Source: Meghimatium bilineatum
Lineage: Eukaryota > Mollusca > Gastropoda > Stylommatophora > Philomycidae
DNA: 64,000 nucleotides
NCBI GenBank assembly: GCA_034231615.1
Contig: CM067298.1
Location: 21,953,478-22,017,477 of the forward strand
Direction: 5' to 3'
The notes below the pieces were generated by a model. It had not been told where the DNA came from. It saw nothing but the letters and a program-made list of their open reading frames with translations, and ran no database searches. A program made the translations under genes and the position numbers. Positions 22,446-33,889 of the stretch are shown piece by piece. The stretch's first letter is position 1. Each line of letters opens with the position of its first letter.

Positions 22446-22899
22446 ATTTTATAGAAAAAAACTGAACAAGACACGAGGACTTCATTGTTCTCTGGCTACA
22501 CATATTTGCCCCGTCTCTTTAAGCGAAGCGACCCACTGTCTGCCAGGAAGCAGACTCCGTAGCTTCTAGCGAAGCGAGAATGTTTCTTAGAAATATCAAC
22601 TTCTCAGTTAAACTAATAGATTGTGTCAATTTCTCATAATCACCCGTAAACTTATAGATTTTATCAAAGTACCTAGAATCACACTAAAAATGTATATTTA
22701 CGCAACTGATTAGAAATCTCGCTAAACTGTTAAATGTAAGCAACTTGATATCGACACCATTAAAGTCTGTATCATAACAAACATCCTAGGGAGAAGATGT
22801 CGGATTATCTGTTTATATTCATAATGAGGATGAAACAAATTTTCAGTGGGAATGAATAGAATATTGTGTAACGTCAAAAAATCACTTTCAGTTTCCTTG
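22446..22899. other. Non-coding stretch
   Basis: A short GCGAAGCGA motif occurs twice (near 22524 and 22569). Nothing else recognised. Confidence 0.35.
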
Positions 22900-23010
22900 A
22901 CAATGAGTATATACGAATGGAGCATCACAGAATGTAATGAAGAATGGAGGAGCAGGAATATGCCTATGGTATCCAAACAATGCTAGGGTCACGATCGAAA
23001 TACAGCGGCG
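22900..23010 (+). pseudogene. LINE RNase H fragment
   Basis: GASQNVMKNGGAGICLWYPN matches the SATRAVKNGGAGVYIKYQ segment of the LINE at 7527-9825. Only the first RNase H motif region is present. Confidence 0.6.
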
Positions 23011-23034
23011 AAATTCTGTCATAATTATATATAT

Positions 23035-23242
23035 ATTTATATGTCAAGTAACATGCTTTTCAGAATGTTTTCTTCATCGCGGATTCTCTGAACGCCATTC
23101 TGTTTCCAGGCGAGAGGCCTGCATTGGATAGTGACATCTTCATACATTCTTCGATATCAATGGTCCAACGTCTTGATCTACCTCCTCTTTTCTGGTGCTT
23201 TGCCCTCAAGAATCAGTATTTCCATGCTATCAAGTATCTTTA
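23035..23242 (-). pseudogene. RTE-like LINE (family A) C-terminal fragment
   Basis: Minus strand: KAPEKRRGRSRRWTIDIEEC, then MKMSLSNAG, MAFRESAMKKTF and a YLT end, paralleling GKRRRGRPRRRWTDDI...FREFIGKTTF of the younger copies. Confidence 0.7.
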
Positions 23243-23405
23243 AGTATTGAGAATCCACAGAAGACAAATGTGTCGGGACATTGGAGCAAATAAAACGGCG
23301 ACACACGCATTTCATTTTCTGGACTACATCCTGCTGGAGGTCTAGTAGTCCTGCTACAAGAGAGATCCAGCGAGAGTTTGAGAATGAACGCTGAAGAAGA
23401 AGTAT
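23243..23405 (+). mobile_element. SINE with AGAAGAAG tail (family 2)
   Basis: Shares TGTCGGGACATTGG, GCAAATAAAACGGC, TGGACTACATCCTGCTGG and GTTTGAGAATGAACGCTGAA with the copy at 55858-56016. It ends in GAAGAAGAAG. Other diverged copies end at 26583 and 46127. Confidence 0.75.
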
Positions 23406-23499
23406 AGAGAAAAAAAACAGTAGTTTCATTCTTACGATTGTATTTATAAGCCACCCTTCATTTATTTTCAGTAGTTTTAAAACTTATGTGTTTTTTTTT

Positions 23500-24110
23500 A
23501 ATTATCTGTCTATAATATTCGTATTGTTTTTCTGTAGCACGCCATTTCTAATGAATTTATCCTTTTTGATACTGTCTTGTTTATAGCAGGCCTGTAGATA
23601 AGAGAAGGGTTGGGGATGTGGGTTCGAACTCCTCCCTTAACAAATCTAAACTTTACTTTTAGTACTAGGAACTTAACCCTAAGATCGATAAAAACCTCTT
23701 CCATTGCGAATTTTCTCCAAACGGTCTCAAAAATTAGGTACCCCCCCCCTCCTTAATGTAAACGTATCTACGGCCCTGCTTTAAAGTGCAGATCTTGCAG
23801 CCGTATGTTGTCATTGAGAAAGCACACGATCTTAAGAAGATTATTTTGGTGTCATTATCGCTACTTTGCCACAGCGTTCTCATTTGTGTTAGTTTGAGTA
23901 CTGCAATTGCGAGTCTTCTTTTGATCTCAATCGCACAATTCCCGGAGCTGATTATATTTGCTGCCAGATATTCGAATTTATTTGTACATTCCAGTTCTAT
24001 ATTATCTATTTTTAATATTGGTTTGATCTTTGTTTTATCTGTTGTCATAAATATTGTTTTCTGTGCCTTTAGATATACATTTTTGATCTTGCTATATTTT
24101 TTTTTACTGT
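23500..24110 (-). pseudogene. RTE-like LINE (family A) split by a MITE
   Basis: Minus strand before the insertion: FEYLAANIISSGNCAIEIKR, then KLTQMRTLWQSSDNDTKI and SMTTYGCKICTLK. After it: SIKKDKFI-type text matching KTAAKKINAFELKCYRK of the 42-kb copy. The MITE at 23587-23778 lies exactly between YGCKICTL and the next segment. Confidence 0.8.
23587..23778. mobile_element. hAT-like MITE (family 2), copy 2, inside a LINE
   Basis: 192 bp with ends CAGGCCTGTAGATAAG and CAGGGCCGTAGATACG (opposite strand). The flanks GTTTATAG and CTTTAAAG are 6/8 alike, fitting an old 8-bp TSD. Removing it restores LINE continuity. Confidence 0.8.
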
Positions 24111-24139
24111 GATTAGTTATTTCAGTCCATCAGGATAAG

Positions 24140-24900
24140 TAATAATTATGATGCAGAATTTCAGGCAATCAAGGGGCAACTGAAAATCTGCTGTTCGCCA
24201 ACATTGGCCACATAGTCTGTATTATTTCTGACAGATGCACGATCAGAACTCCAAGTGCTCAAGCTCAGACAATCAACAGACCTGAAAATAATACTGTCCA
24301 AACTAAGTAGTCAGCGGACAGTAGCTCTCCAGTGCATACCATCGTATTGTAGAATATCTGAATACAAAAAATCAGATCGGCTAACTAATGAGTACGATCA
24401 ATAGCATGTTCCCAATAAATTACCATCAAAAGAAACAGATGATTAAAGCAGTTAGAAAACCAGTACTAACAAAAGATGACTACCAAACTATGAACATACA
24501 CAAATATTGTGTCACTCTACGCCTCGAGACATGATACAACATAATCTGCAGACATAATATGTATATACAGTTTCAAGATTGGCAATACTTCATCTGCAGA
24601 TGTTGACAAACATCTCAGCCTACAGAGCATACATAATCGTCAAGGATATCATGATTATGAAATGCTAGAAAGAAAAAAAAAACAAGTATTCTGGTTCAGA
24701 AAAGCAACACTTGAAAAAACTGAACGGACCTTAGTACTAGTTACAATATGCTGTCCAATTTATAGAAGGGACAAAATTTCAGATATAGGACTATGCACAT
24801 CCAGGCGAACGATAGAAGAAGAATCATCAATCACGTCCAACTCGCATTTATCAATTACATTAGAATTTATTGAAACTGTTTTTTAAAAATAGAATTATAT
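24140..24900 (+). pseudogene. LINE RNase H and C-terminal fossil
   Basis: Plus strand: NYDAEFQAIKGQLKICCS, a TDARSELQVLKLRQSTDLKI segment, then VALQCIPSYCRISEYKKSDR. This parallels the RNase H order AE...DS...VALQWIPSHCGIxGNExADR. Frames are broken and the tail is unclear. Confidence 0.7.
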
Positions 24901-25569
24901 CTAATAACTTTTCTTTAAATACCAAATTTGCTCATAAAATTATATCAACTTTCCTTTAGATAAATTTCACTGCATAAATTCTATATATATAGGGTGTAAA
25001 TGAAGTCATTGTACACTGACGACACAAAGAACAAAACTAAATCTTCACAATTCATATGACGTATTGTCAATACCCACGTAAATATATAAACAGTGAGTTT
25101 GTATATACCTGATATTTCTTAAGAGCCTGATATACCTGATAAAGTACGTTTACATTTATTATGACTTTTCAACGCTTACATTTATTATGACTTTTTAACG
25201 GTTACATTCATTATGATGTTTCATGAACCACATTTCTTCATGAGCGCCGGCGTGATGTGGACACCTTGATTGATGAGACATATATGGTATTTTAATGATT
25301 CGGTATTAGATGTGCTAGAACTGAAAGCCTGCAAGGACGAATAATAAAAATATTTAACCAGCCGTCCATGGGAACTATCAACAAGCATACTCTTAGGTCA
25401 TATGCTGCGGGAACTTAGCACCTATCGGTTTGTCCGGAGTGCAATGATATCGGCTCATCATAACCATAACCGTTCATGAACCATTTTAAACTAGTATTTG
25501 TTGAATTACGAAATTCCTCTAAACAGTATGTAGATAGTCAAGATGTTTTCATTTTGATTGCTATAAATA
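24901..25569. other. Non-coding stretch
   Basis: Short local repeats (TTACATTTATTATGACTTTT near 25150-25200). No gene seen. Confidence 0.4.
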
Positions 25570-25830
25570 TGTCTAACGTTTGTTCAGATAGATTTCCTGT
25601 TTTTCCATTCTTGTACGGGTACTTTGAAAATTTTCATTCTTGCTCATATTTTTAAAAATCCATTTCCATTCTTCTTCAGATGGTTTGCCTATTTCCATTC
25701 TTGTCAAAGTAGATTGTCTAATTTCATTCCAGTCCGGGTAGTTTGTCTATTTCATTTTTGCCGAACTAGTTTTGTCAATTTCTATTATTGAGCAGATAAT
25801 TTGTCTATTTTCATTCCTGTCCAGGTAATT
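25570..25830. repeat. Diverged tandem repeat of about 30-40 bp
   Basis: Repeated TTTGTCTATTTCCATTCTTG with variable AGATAG spacers. Confidence 0.6.
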
Positions 25831-26034
25831 TGTCCACAGAAATGTATCACAATGGTACAGCAATTGCATGATGGAATGCAAGCTAGAGTTCAGTATAGTG
25901 AAGAGTTATCTGCAACTTTTCCTATCTCAAACGAAGTTAAACAGAGATTTGTATTAAGATATCGCATTGATGGGAAATTGTTCTTCCTTCGCCGGCTTCG
26001 AGAAAGAAACCAGTGAAATCACATATCATCATGG

Positions 26035-26400
26035 GATTTAATATTTACTGTTGACTGTACCCAAACTACCAACGCTGATCGACAAATCATCATAGACCGA
26101 TTCTTCAAACTTTGTACCAACTTTAGACTTACTATTGATACGGAGAAAACAGAAGTCATATTTCAACCAGCCCTGACCAAATCTATCACGAGCCCTACAT
26201 AAAGGTCAAGAGCGAAGCACTGAAAGTTGTGAATAAGTAATATTCACATACTGATGATGAAGTATCTACAAAGATCTCCAAGGCAAGCAGAACTTTCTGC
26301 AGATTGTACGCAAATTTGTGTCATAGAAATGGCGTTAACCTACAAAGTACAGTCATACTAATACCTGCCAGGCTTGTCCTAGGAGGATTCTAAATAGCTT
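26035..26400 (+). pseudogene. LINE (family D) RT thumb fossil
   Basis: Plus strand: IIIDRFFKLCTNFRLTIDTE then KTEVIFQPALTKSITSPT, followed in other frames by IKVKSEALKVVN and ISKASRTFCRLYANL. This corresponds to the region just after the YADD motif in widespread animal LINEs (GLxIxxxKTxVMxQPAPGK...). It is decayed. Confidence 0.75.
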
Positions 26401-26583
26401 TCAGTGTGACAGCCGCAACCCATAGAGGGCCAAAGTAACACAGAGGTCATGATGAAGATGGATGGCAGGTCAAAAGTTGCAGATATATCAGTCAAGTTAT
26501 AAACTATGCCACACCCCATTCTGTTCTCCTGACTACATCCTGTAAACCTGCAGGAGCTTGAGTACGAACACAGAAGAAGAAGT
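26401..26583 (+). mobile_element. SINE family 2, diverged copy
   Basis: CTGACTACATCCTGTAAACC, then GGAGCTTGAGTACGAACACA and a GAAGAAGAAG tail match the copies at 23243 and 55858. Confidence 0.6.
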
Positions 26584-26747
26584 CTCTAAATAAGTATATA
26601 TATTGTAGTTTACTTCTCATTCAGTTTGTCTAGGACAGCCTCTTCTTTGTCTATACTATCCCTTCATAAAATTTGCCCAACTCTGCAATCTTTCTCATAG
26701 ATAATTTGCTTAATATAGTTTTTTATTTGTAGCATAGTACACGATAG

Positions 26748-27005
26748 CAGGTTCGTAAATAAAGGGGGGGGATGTTTAGGGGTGATTAACACATCCCCCT
26801 CCCCTTAGCACATCTGAACTTGACATTTAGTACTAAGAACTAAGCAAAAAGGTAGATAACCCCCCCCCACCCCCCACCCCCCAAACAATTTTCCACGTAA
26901 AGGTCTTCAAATTTACCGTCGATTATTGAATTGTGCACATGAAATCGAACGAATGCCTTTTCTGTGTGAACCATCCTCCTTAACATAATCATATCTACGG
27001 CTCTG
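26748..27005. mobile_element. hAT-like MITE (family 2), copy 3
   Basis: Ends CAGGTTCGTAAATAAAG and CAGAGCCGTAGATATG (opposite strand), with C- and G-rich tracts inside. Flanks CACGATAG and CATGATAT agree at 6/8 positions. Confidence 0.75.
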
Positions 27006-27021
27006 CATGATATGCTCATAG

Positions 27022-27752
27022 CAGAGATTGTCAAGCCTGTAGATAAGGTGGGAAGATGCTAGGGCAGAGATTGTCAAGCCTGTAGATAAGGTGGGAAGAT
27101 GCTAGGGCAGAGATTGTCAAGCCTGTAGATAAGGTGGGAAGATGCTAGGGTAGAGATTGTCAAGCCTGTAGATAAGGTGGGAAGATGCTAGGGTAGAGAT
27201 TGTCAAGCCTGTAGATAAGGTGGGAAGATGCTAGGGCAGAGATTGTCAAACCTGTAGATAAGGTGGGAAGATGCTAGGGTAGAGATTGTCAAGCCTGTAG
27301 ATAAGGTGGGAAGATGCTAGGGTAGAGATTGTCAAGCCTGTAGATAAGGTGGGAAGATGCTAGGGCAGAGATTGTCAAGCCTGTAGATAAGGTGGGAAGA
27401 TGCTAGGGCAGAGATTGCCAAGCCTATAGATAAGGTGGGAAGATGCTAGGGTAGAGATTGTCAAGCCTGTAGATAAGGTGGGAAGATGCTAGGGTAGAGA
27501 TTGTCAAGCCTGTAGATAAGGTGGGAAGATGCTAGGGCAGAGATTGTCAAGCCTGTAGATAAGGTGGGAAGATGCTAGGGTAGAGATTGTCAAGCCTGTA
27601 GATAAGGTGGGAAGATGCTAGGGTAGAGATTGTCAATCCTGTAGATAAGGTGGGAAGATGCTAGGGCAGAGATTGTCAAGCCTGTAGATAAGGTGGGAAG
27701 ATGCTAGGGCAGAGATTGTCAAGCCTGTAGATAAGGTGGGAAGATGCTAGGG
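27022..27752. repeat. 43-bp minisatellite, 17 copies, grown from a MITE end
   Basis: Unit CAGAGATTGTCAAGCCTGTA followed by GATAAGGTGGGAAGATGCTAGGG; 731 bp equals 17 x 43. CAAGCCTGTAGATAAGG equals the left end of MITE family 2. Sequence after the last unit continues with that MITE's interior (ACTTTTAGTTTTAGCACTAA). Confidence 0.9.
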
Positions 27753-27990
27753 AGTGATTTAATCCTCCTCCCTCGCTTTGAGATACCAGAACCAGACTTT
27801 TAGTTTTAGCACTAAATATTTAACCAAAAGACGGATTCCCCCCACTCCCACCTTGTCTTATGATATTAAAAAAGGGCACTTAGAGTATCATGAATTGCAC
27901 ATGAAAATGGTTGAATAATCAATATTTTTAAGTGACATCACCCCCCACCCTTTTTTCCCTACTGAAGACATATATACGATTTTAGATGTG
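27753..27990. mobile_element. hAT-like MITE (family 2), copy 4, interior and right part
   Basis: ACTTTTAGTTTTAGCACTAA, then TTTAACCAAAAGACGGAT and C tracts mirror the interior of the 23587-23778 copy. The right end (ACATATATACG) is diverged. Confidence 0.65.
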
Positions 27991-28099
27991 TGCAACCTTT
28001 TTTTGGTCCGCGTGCAGACTCTAGAAATTATGGAAGATAATGGGAAATATGGGCTTTCCACACCATCCCATATCGCTCATTAAAATTCTTTATTAGAAA

Positions 28100-29211
28100 C
28101 GACAAACTTTTGTCCATCTCGACGGAGAAACAGCTGACTGATTTGATGTCCAAAAAGGAGTCAGACAGGAATATCACGACACCTGTTCAACATTTATGCA
28201 GAAAACATCATGCAAAATATACGAGAATACCTACGTTATGAACAGTATAAACCACTTAATATCGGAGGAAATGAAATCTCAGAAATTAGGCATACAGATG
28301 ACACCACACTAATATCAAGGGCCCCTCAAGTTTACAACAAATGAATATATCAGTCAAACATCATATCGAGGCACAAAAACCGTTTCCTCAATGCAAAAAA
28401 GACAAAAATAATGCATGTCAGCATAGATGAAATGATACCTAAAATAGTCATTGACAAAGGCCAATTAGAAAATGTCAACACCACATGAGATTGCTCGTCA
28501 GAGATAAGAAAGAAATTAGCAATGGCACTATAAATAACATTACAGATGAAAAATCTATGACAAGGAGTAAACAGAAAAACTAAGTTACAACTACTAAGAA
28601 GCTACATCCAGTGGCGTAGCGGGGGGGGGGCGGAGATGCCGACCGCTCCGGGCGGCATCATCGGGAGGGCGGCAAATTTATTTCCGTCTATTCTTTCACA
28701 ATCACTGACATATGTTTTTTAATGTCACAAGGGCGGAAAATTATATTTCCGCCCCGGGCGCCATTGACCCACGCTACGCCACTGGCTACATCGTTCCAGT
28801 GGCACCATACGGTTGTGAGACGGGGGAGGAGACAATGATATCAACAATGGAAATGTAATTATCTACATTCGAAATAAAATGCTATAGAAAGGTTCTAGAA
28901 ATATCATAGAGAGAAAGAAAAACTAACGCAGATGTCTGCACAGATCTGAACAATATAAGAAGACTGGCTCCTCAAAACTTTCAAAAAACGCAAACTTATA
29001 TTTTTCGGACATGTAAAGAGACATAATGGTTTGGAAAGGTTAATCATGGAGGTGAAAGTTCCAGGTAAGAGAACAAGAGGCAGACCAAGACTACGATGGA
29101 CATCGCAGACTTTCTTATCATCACACTATAGAAGTTTGGCTGCTCGCACAGAGCCGTGAGGCTTACATAATGGCAGTGAGGAAAACGTTCTGCAAAGGAC
29201 ACGTCACATAG
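28100..29211 (+). pseudogene. RTE-like LINE (family A), RT to C-terminus, split by a MITE
   Basis: Plus strand: EISEIRHTDDTTLIS (catalytic YADD equivalent), a FLNAKKTKIMHVS segment, IKKKLAMAL-like text, LLRSYI interrupted by the MITE at 28609-28784 and resuming VPVAPYGCET, then FEIKCYRKVLEIS, FGHVKRHNGLERLIMEVKVP, GKRTRGRPRLRW and a final FCKGHVT-stop. It has several frame breaks. The endonuclease domain is absent. Confidence 0.8.
28609..28784. mobile_element. hAT-like MITE (family 3) with perfect TIR and 8-bp TSD
   Basis: 176 bp with perfect 12-bp inverted ends CAGTGGCGTAGC and GCTACGCCACTG. The exact 8-bp repeat GCTACATC flanks it at 28601-28608 and 28785-28792. GC-rich interior with facing TTTCCG segments. 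Confidence 0.92.
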
Positions 29212-29308
29212 AGAGAGGGCAGATTCTTTTCGTGTAATTATATTAAACAAGTAAATGTGCGTTACAGATACCTACCACCACTAATCAACAGATGATGACA
29301 ACATGTAT

Positions 29309-29478
29309 ATTAGAGAATATAACTACTTTGTTACTTGTGTTACTGAACAAGTATATTAGAGAATATAACTATTTTGTTACGTGTGTTACTGAACAAGTAT
29401 ATTAGAGGATATAACTACTGTGTTACTTGTGTTACTGAATAAGTATATTAGAGAATATAACTACTTTGGTACCTATGT
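29309..29478. repeat. 46-bp tandem repeat, about 3.7 copies
   Basis: Unit TATATTAGAGAATATAACTA followed by CTTTGTTACTTGTGTTACTGAACAAG. Confidence 0.9.
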
Positions 29479-29802
29479 TGCTGTGGTTCATATCTGATTG
29501 TTGAATCTTTTCAGACTTTGCGGTAATTATATAGGCCCCTATATATTTTTCCTGTAATTTGAGGGTAACCATCTTTTTATTTTAGCTGTTTTTGGAGCTC
29601 CAATGAGTGTTTTCTAAGCACGGAACCAGAACGTATAGCATTTTTTTTTAATTTATGGCAAGATCTATGGCAAGATGTATACAGTCATAGATCTATGGAT
29701 CTATGACTTTTAGAGCAATTGGCCCACCGAGCGTAATTTGACCCACCCTCGGCCCATGTTCTGAAATCTGTATTTTAATGAATATAAGGTATAATCTTCG
29801 TA

Positions 29803-30673
29803 TCTACGGTCACCGCGCTAAAAATAGAACACTGTTGACATTTTTAAACAAGCGACGTCATTGAGTTCCGCTAGAAAATCCGGCAACCAATCAAATCCCG
29901 CGTGCAATGACGTCACACACCCAACGAACGCCAAGCGATTTTGTGCGTGGCGGACATTTTTTTTTTTAAAGATTTGATCGATTTGAGCAGAGATTTCACT
30001 AGCGGAAATCTGCAGTCGCCTAATTAAAAATGTAAACAGTGTGAAATGGGTAAAATGAAGCACTTACCTTATTCACCGGATAAATTCTCCGCAAACCATG
30101 CATTAATTATAATATAAATCTCAAATCATAAGAATAACACAAACCATGAGCACCGATCCACTTTGTTGAAATGTGCGGGCTTTTGCTGGTTTCTGATCAC
30201 GCCTCGCCCAGTGTTGCCACCTCTTTTCATCATAAAGCACCAGATTTGAGTGCTTTCTTTCGTGTTTTTTTTTCAATAATTTTATAATTTGAAATAAAAA
30301 CTGGACATTAACATGCCATGAGGGGGGAGACCCCCCTCAACCCCCCCTTTTCGGACTTTCAAATGTCATGAGGGGGGAGACCCCCCTCAACCCCCCCCCC
30401 CCCATTTTAAACTTTCATATGCCATGTATCCCCCCCCCCCTTTTTTATACCACCCCTCCCTCTCCTTTTTTATTATTTTTTATCTCCTTTATTTTACTTA
30501 AAACCACACACAACCTAACTAACTAACTCCAAAACGATTCCCGCGCGAACCGTGATATCATAACCTCTCGCACGCCGTGGCACATTTCCGCGCGAACAGT
30601 GGATCCGCGCAACTACAGCTTTGGGGAATACCTCAAAACTAGGTCAAATTCCACCATGACCGTAGATACGTGG
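29803..30673. mobile_element. Putative 871-bp terminal-inverted-repeat element with promoter-like motifs
   Basis: CGTATCTACGGTCA at 29803 faces its exact reverse complement TGACCGTAGATACG near 30660-30673. The interior is richer in CG than the surroundings and has CAACCAATCA, GCGACGTCATTG, AATGACGTCACAC and two 19-bp G/C hairpins. I found no TSD and no transposase. An 81-codon minus-strand frame (29818-30063) covers the motif-rich part. It may be a MITE or a mobile element carrying captured promoter DNA. Confidence 0.5.
30310..30440. repeat. About 51-bp repeat with GAGGGGGGAGACCCCCCTC hairpin
   Basis: Two and a half copies of CATGAGGGGGGAGACCCCCC followed by TCAACCC. Each full copy carries an 8-bp G/C stem with a 3-nt loop. 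Confidence 0.85.
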
Positions 30674-30707
30674 ATTGCGCCGAATAGAATTATATAGGAT
30701 ACGGTAA

Positions 30708-30887
30708 ACAAGATTGTGCCTCGATCATATATTCAAATAAATCAATGCTGCTCGTGAATACACACAAACAAGATTGTACCTCAGTCATATATTAAAATAA
30801 ATCAATGATGTTCGTGAATACACACAAACAAGATTGTACCTCAGTCATATATTCAAATAAATCGATGTTGTTTGTGAATACACACTC
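30708..30887. repeat. 60-bp tandem repeat, 3 copies
   Basis: AAACAAGATTGTACCTCAGT to GTGAATACACAC, with few differences between copies. Confidence 0.9.
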
Positions 30888-30889
30888 TT

Positions 30890-32869
30890 GAGAGAACAGT
30901 TATTGAATTTAGAACATGATTTCATGTTTTAAATAACGGGATGCATGATTTCATGATTATAAATATTTAGTTACTGTCGTGAAAACAAATAATGTGTTTT
31001 TCTAAATCATTAAAGAGATCGCGGCTTTAATTCTGTCAATAGTTTCACCTATTGGTTGTATGTATAGGCTCCGCCTATCCGGGATATCATTAAAGCGACA
31101 TAGCTCCTCCTTCTACGTTGACAACAGCTCTACAATCCAGTTACCGACAGGATGTTTCAAGTCAAAACAAACCGCAAATAGCTCATTGAAGTGCTCGCGC
31201 TGGCTGTCAGTCTGCTGACAACTTAACACTTCGTCAGATAACCAAGAGCTGACAGCCGAACTGGTTACACATATCATCTCCATGCCACACGAACAGCCAA
31301 GATTGCTGTAAAACTGGTAGGCATACTACCGCCAACATTCGCTAATCAAGGATATCCAATGTAGACATAGTCATCTCAATAAAAGAATTTAAATCTCAGA
31401 TCCATCTATGGCATCGAACACATCAACCACTGATATTCACAATCTTAGTAATGAGAATACATTTCACAGTCGCTAAATATTTTATTCTCCATGATCTTCT
31501 AGGTTCTCATCACTCAAGGACAGTGCGTAAGTTTGCTTGAGTGTTTTGTATACCTTGACCTTCATAACATTTCTAAGAAAACTAGGACTAATAAATCTGC
31601 CAATAGCTATACAAAGTTGTGAGATTAGCTTATTAAGCGTAGTTAGATTTTTTGTTGTTTGAAATACTGTAATATTTGGTTGTGTTTATAATAATATTGT
31701 TTCTTGATGCAGTATTCACCGGGATAATCCTAGAAACCACATTCAATAATTGTGTAAATATGGACTAGTGTATAATCAATTCTTTCATAATTTCGCGGCC
31801 ATGTTGAATATAGTTATCAGATTGTTTCAGAAAGTATGTACATATTACAGATTAGATCAAAGTAAGACATAGTATGATGTCATTATATGTTCCGGTCACC
31901 GTGACTCCAGTATCTAGGGTCTATCTGAGGATAATTGAGTGTGACAACACTCATTAATGGTCTAGAACTGTTGATTACTCACTGTCGTCAACACCTGGAC
32001 TAAATTGACCTGAGGTCGCTAGATAACGTGGTCTCTGCGAAGTTTATTAGCATTTAAGGTGCGTCTACCTTCATATACATCCTGTGTTATTGTTTATAAT
32101 TAAGATACCATATTATAATTTATTTACATTGGTTTATAACTATCGTTTTGATAACATCTAACATTTTATTCATGAACACAATTAAACAATTTCCTGACTT
32201 CACTAAACAATAAACACATATAGAAATGTTAACTTCACATAGAGACATTGCCAAGCTGTTGGTCTCTCTTCATAATTTTAGCAGGTGTTGGCAAAATATG
32301 ACCTGCCAAGATCTATTTTTTTTGCTTGAAAGACTTATTTTAAATTGTTATATGCATTATGCCCTTAGCTCAGAAATATCCAAATCACAAACTATCTTAG
32401 CCAAACTGTAAAAAACCGTTATTAAATAGTGATAAGGAGGAAATTATTACGTAAAAGATTTTGGTGTTGATAGTTGAAAACAGTGTTGCATGCAGCGAAC
32501 TTTGTGATATTGGAGATTTCAAAAGCAGCAAGTATCTTGTGTGTGGTAACTATAATTTTAGAACGTGAAACCGGAACCAATAACATTAACACAAAAGGTA
32601 AACAGTGACAAATAAGAGTTGCCACCTGTGATGCGTTTTCTGTAGATCTAGATCGATGTTTACCAACGTGAGTCCACATGTCGGGAACAATTTGATTTTT
32701 CAGAGTATCAATTCGAAAAAAAATAATTTAATTGCATACTTGAGTTTTAATTGTTTATTATATGTTTTGAAAATTTACTTACTGTTTTTTATCTGAATAA
32801 TTTTCTAGTTATTTCTTTCCTAAAATATAATTCTTGTGTCCGGAACAAGTTGTAATTAGGTTTTATTTC
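30890..32869. other. Unique AT-rich stretch
   Basis: Almost 2 kb without recognisable coding, LINE or tandem sequence. Possible conserved non-coding DNA upstream of the Lbx-like gene cannot be judged without comparison. Confidence 0.4.
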
Positions 32870-33019
32870 CGGAATAATTCAATTTTTGAATATAAATAAA
32901 CTATGTATATGTTACATACGGGGGAGGGTACAATGGTACTTGGGGGGGGGGGGGGTGCGCATCATAATTTTAGAATTTTATGTGGGGCAAGTTTAAATAA
33001 AAAAAGTTGGGAAACAATG
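32870..33019 (-). mobile_element. hAT-like MITE (family 1), partial copy
   Basis: AATTCAATTTTTGAATATAA, a G14 run and GTTGGGAAACAATG match the reverse complement of the copy at 2572-2768. The left end is not found. Confidence 0.75.
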
Positions 33020-33889
33020 AACTAGATGGTTTCTATCGTCTGTGTGTCAGCAAACTGTGAGTTACATGTCAAATCTAACCCATGCGACTTGAAATAAATA
33101 TTTTAGCAATTCTGTCAGATGTTTTTAAATGTAATTTTTATGTAAAACTGAAAAATCGAGTAACATTTGTGCAGAAGGAACCAGCAAAGCAGCATGGCAA
33201 CTATGATTTGCTTCAAGAGTTCACGCCTGTAAAATATTGTCAAGCAGAATAGCACAAAATTAAATATGCTAGTAGTAAATGAACTTGTTATAGTAAATGT
33301 GTATATTATTACATTTTTAGTACTATCATTGTTTGTTTGAAAACCACAGGAATTGCCAGCGATTAGCTCTTACTTCCTATGTGCAAGTTTGTGGTTTTGG
33401 TTTTTTTTTTAGCTTTCTTTCATACCCAGGTTTATTCATTGGGAGCTCTTGATGCAATCATGACAACCACATGCTATTACGAAATAATGAATCCACAGAA
33501 TATGTGCTGTGACCACTGACCTTAGAGATAGATTAGACATCACATACCAAATTGTTAGTCTACGTGAAGCATTGCGACGTATGTCCATTCAGATGTGCGC
33601 AAGCAGCAAATTTTTAAAAAATAGTAAGCTGTAATAAAATGCGGCACAGTATCAAAACCAACCGAGACAGTGCTTAACGAAAAATAATAATATAGATACG
33701 TGTGCTTTTGGCGGTTGATAATAACGGCTATACGGAAATTTCAGAGGATGAAAATAACCCTCTTATCCCCATCTATCTATCTATTTTCGTTCTGCTGTTG
33801 CTGTAAGGCGTCGCAGGATTGTGTGACGATTTCTTTTCAGTCTATGGCACTTGATATGCAGTAATTCTGTGATATATCAGAATGTGGAT
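33020..33889. other. Non-coding stretch
   Basis: No gene or known element recognised. Confidence 0.4.

Noticed and set aside
27022-27752. Regularly spaced direct repeats that could suggest a CRISPR array
   Set aside because: There are no unique spacers; units abut head to tail, match a MITE end, and the DNA is eukaryotic.
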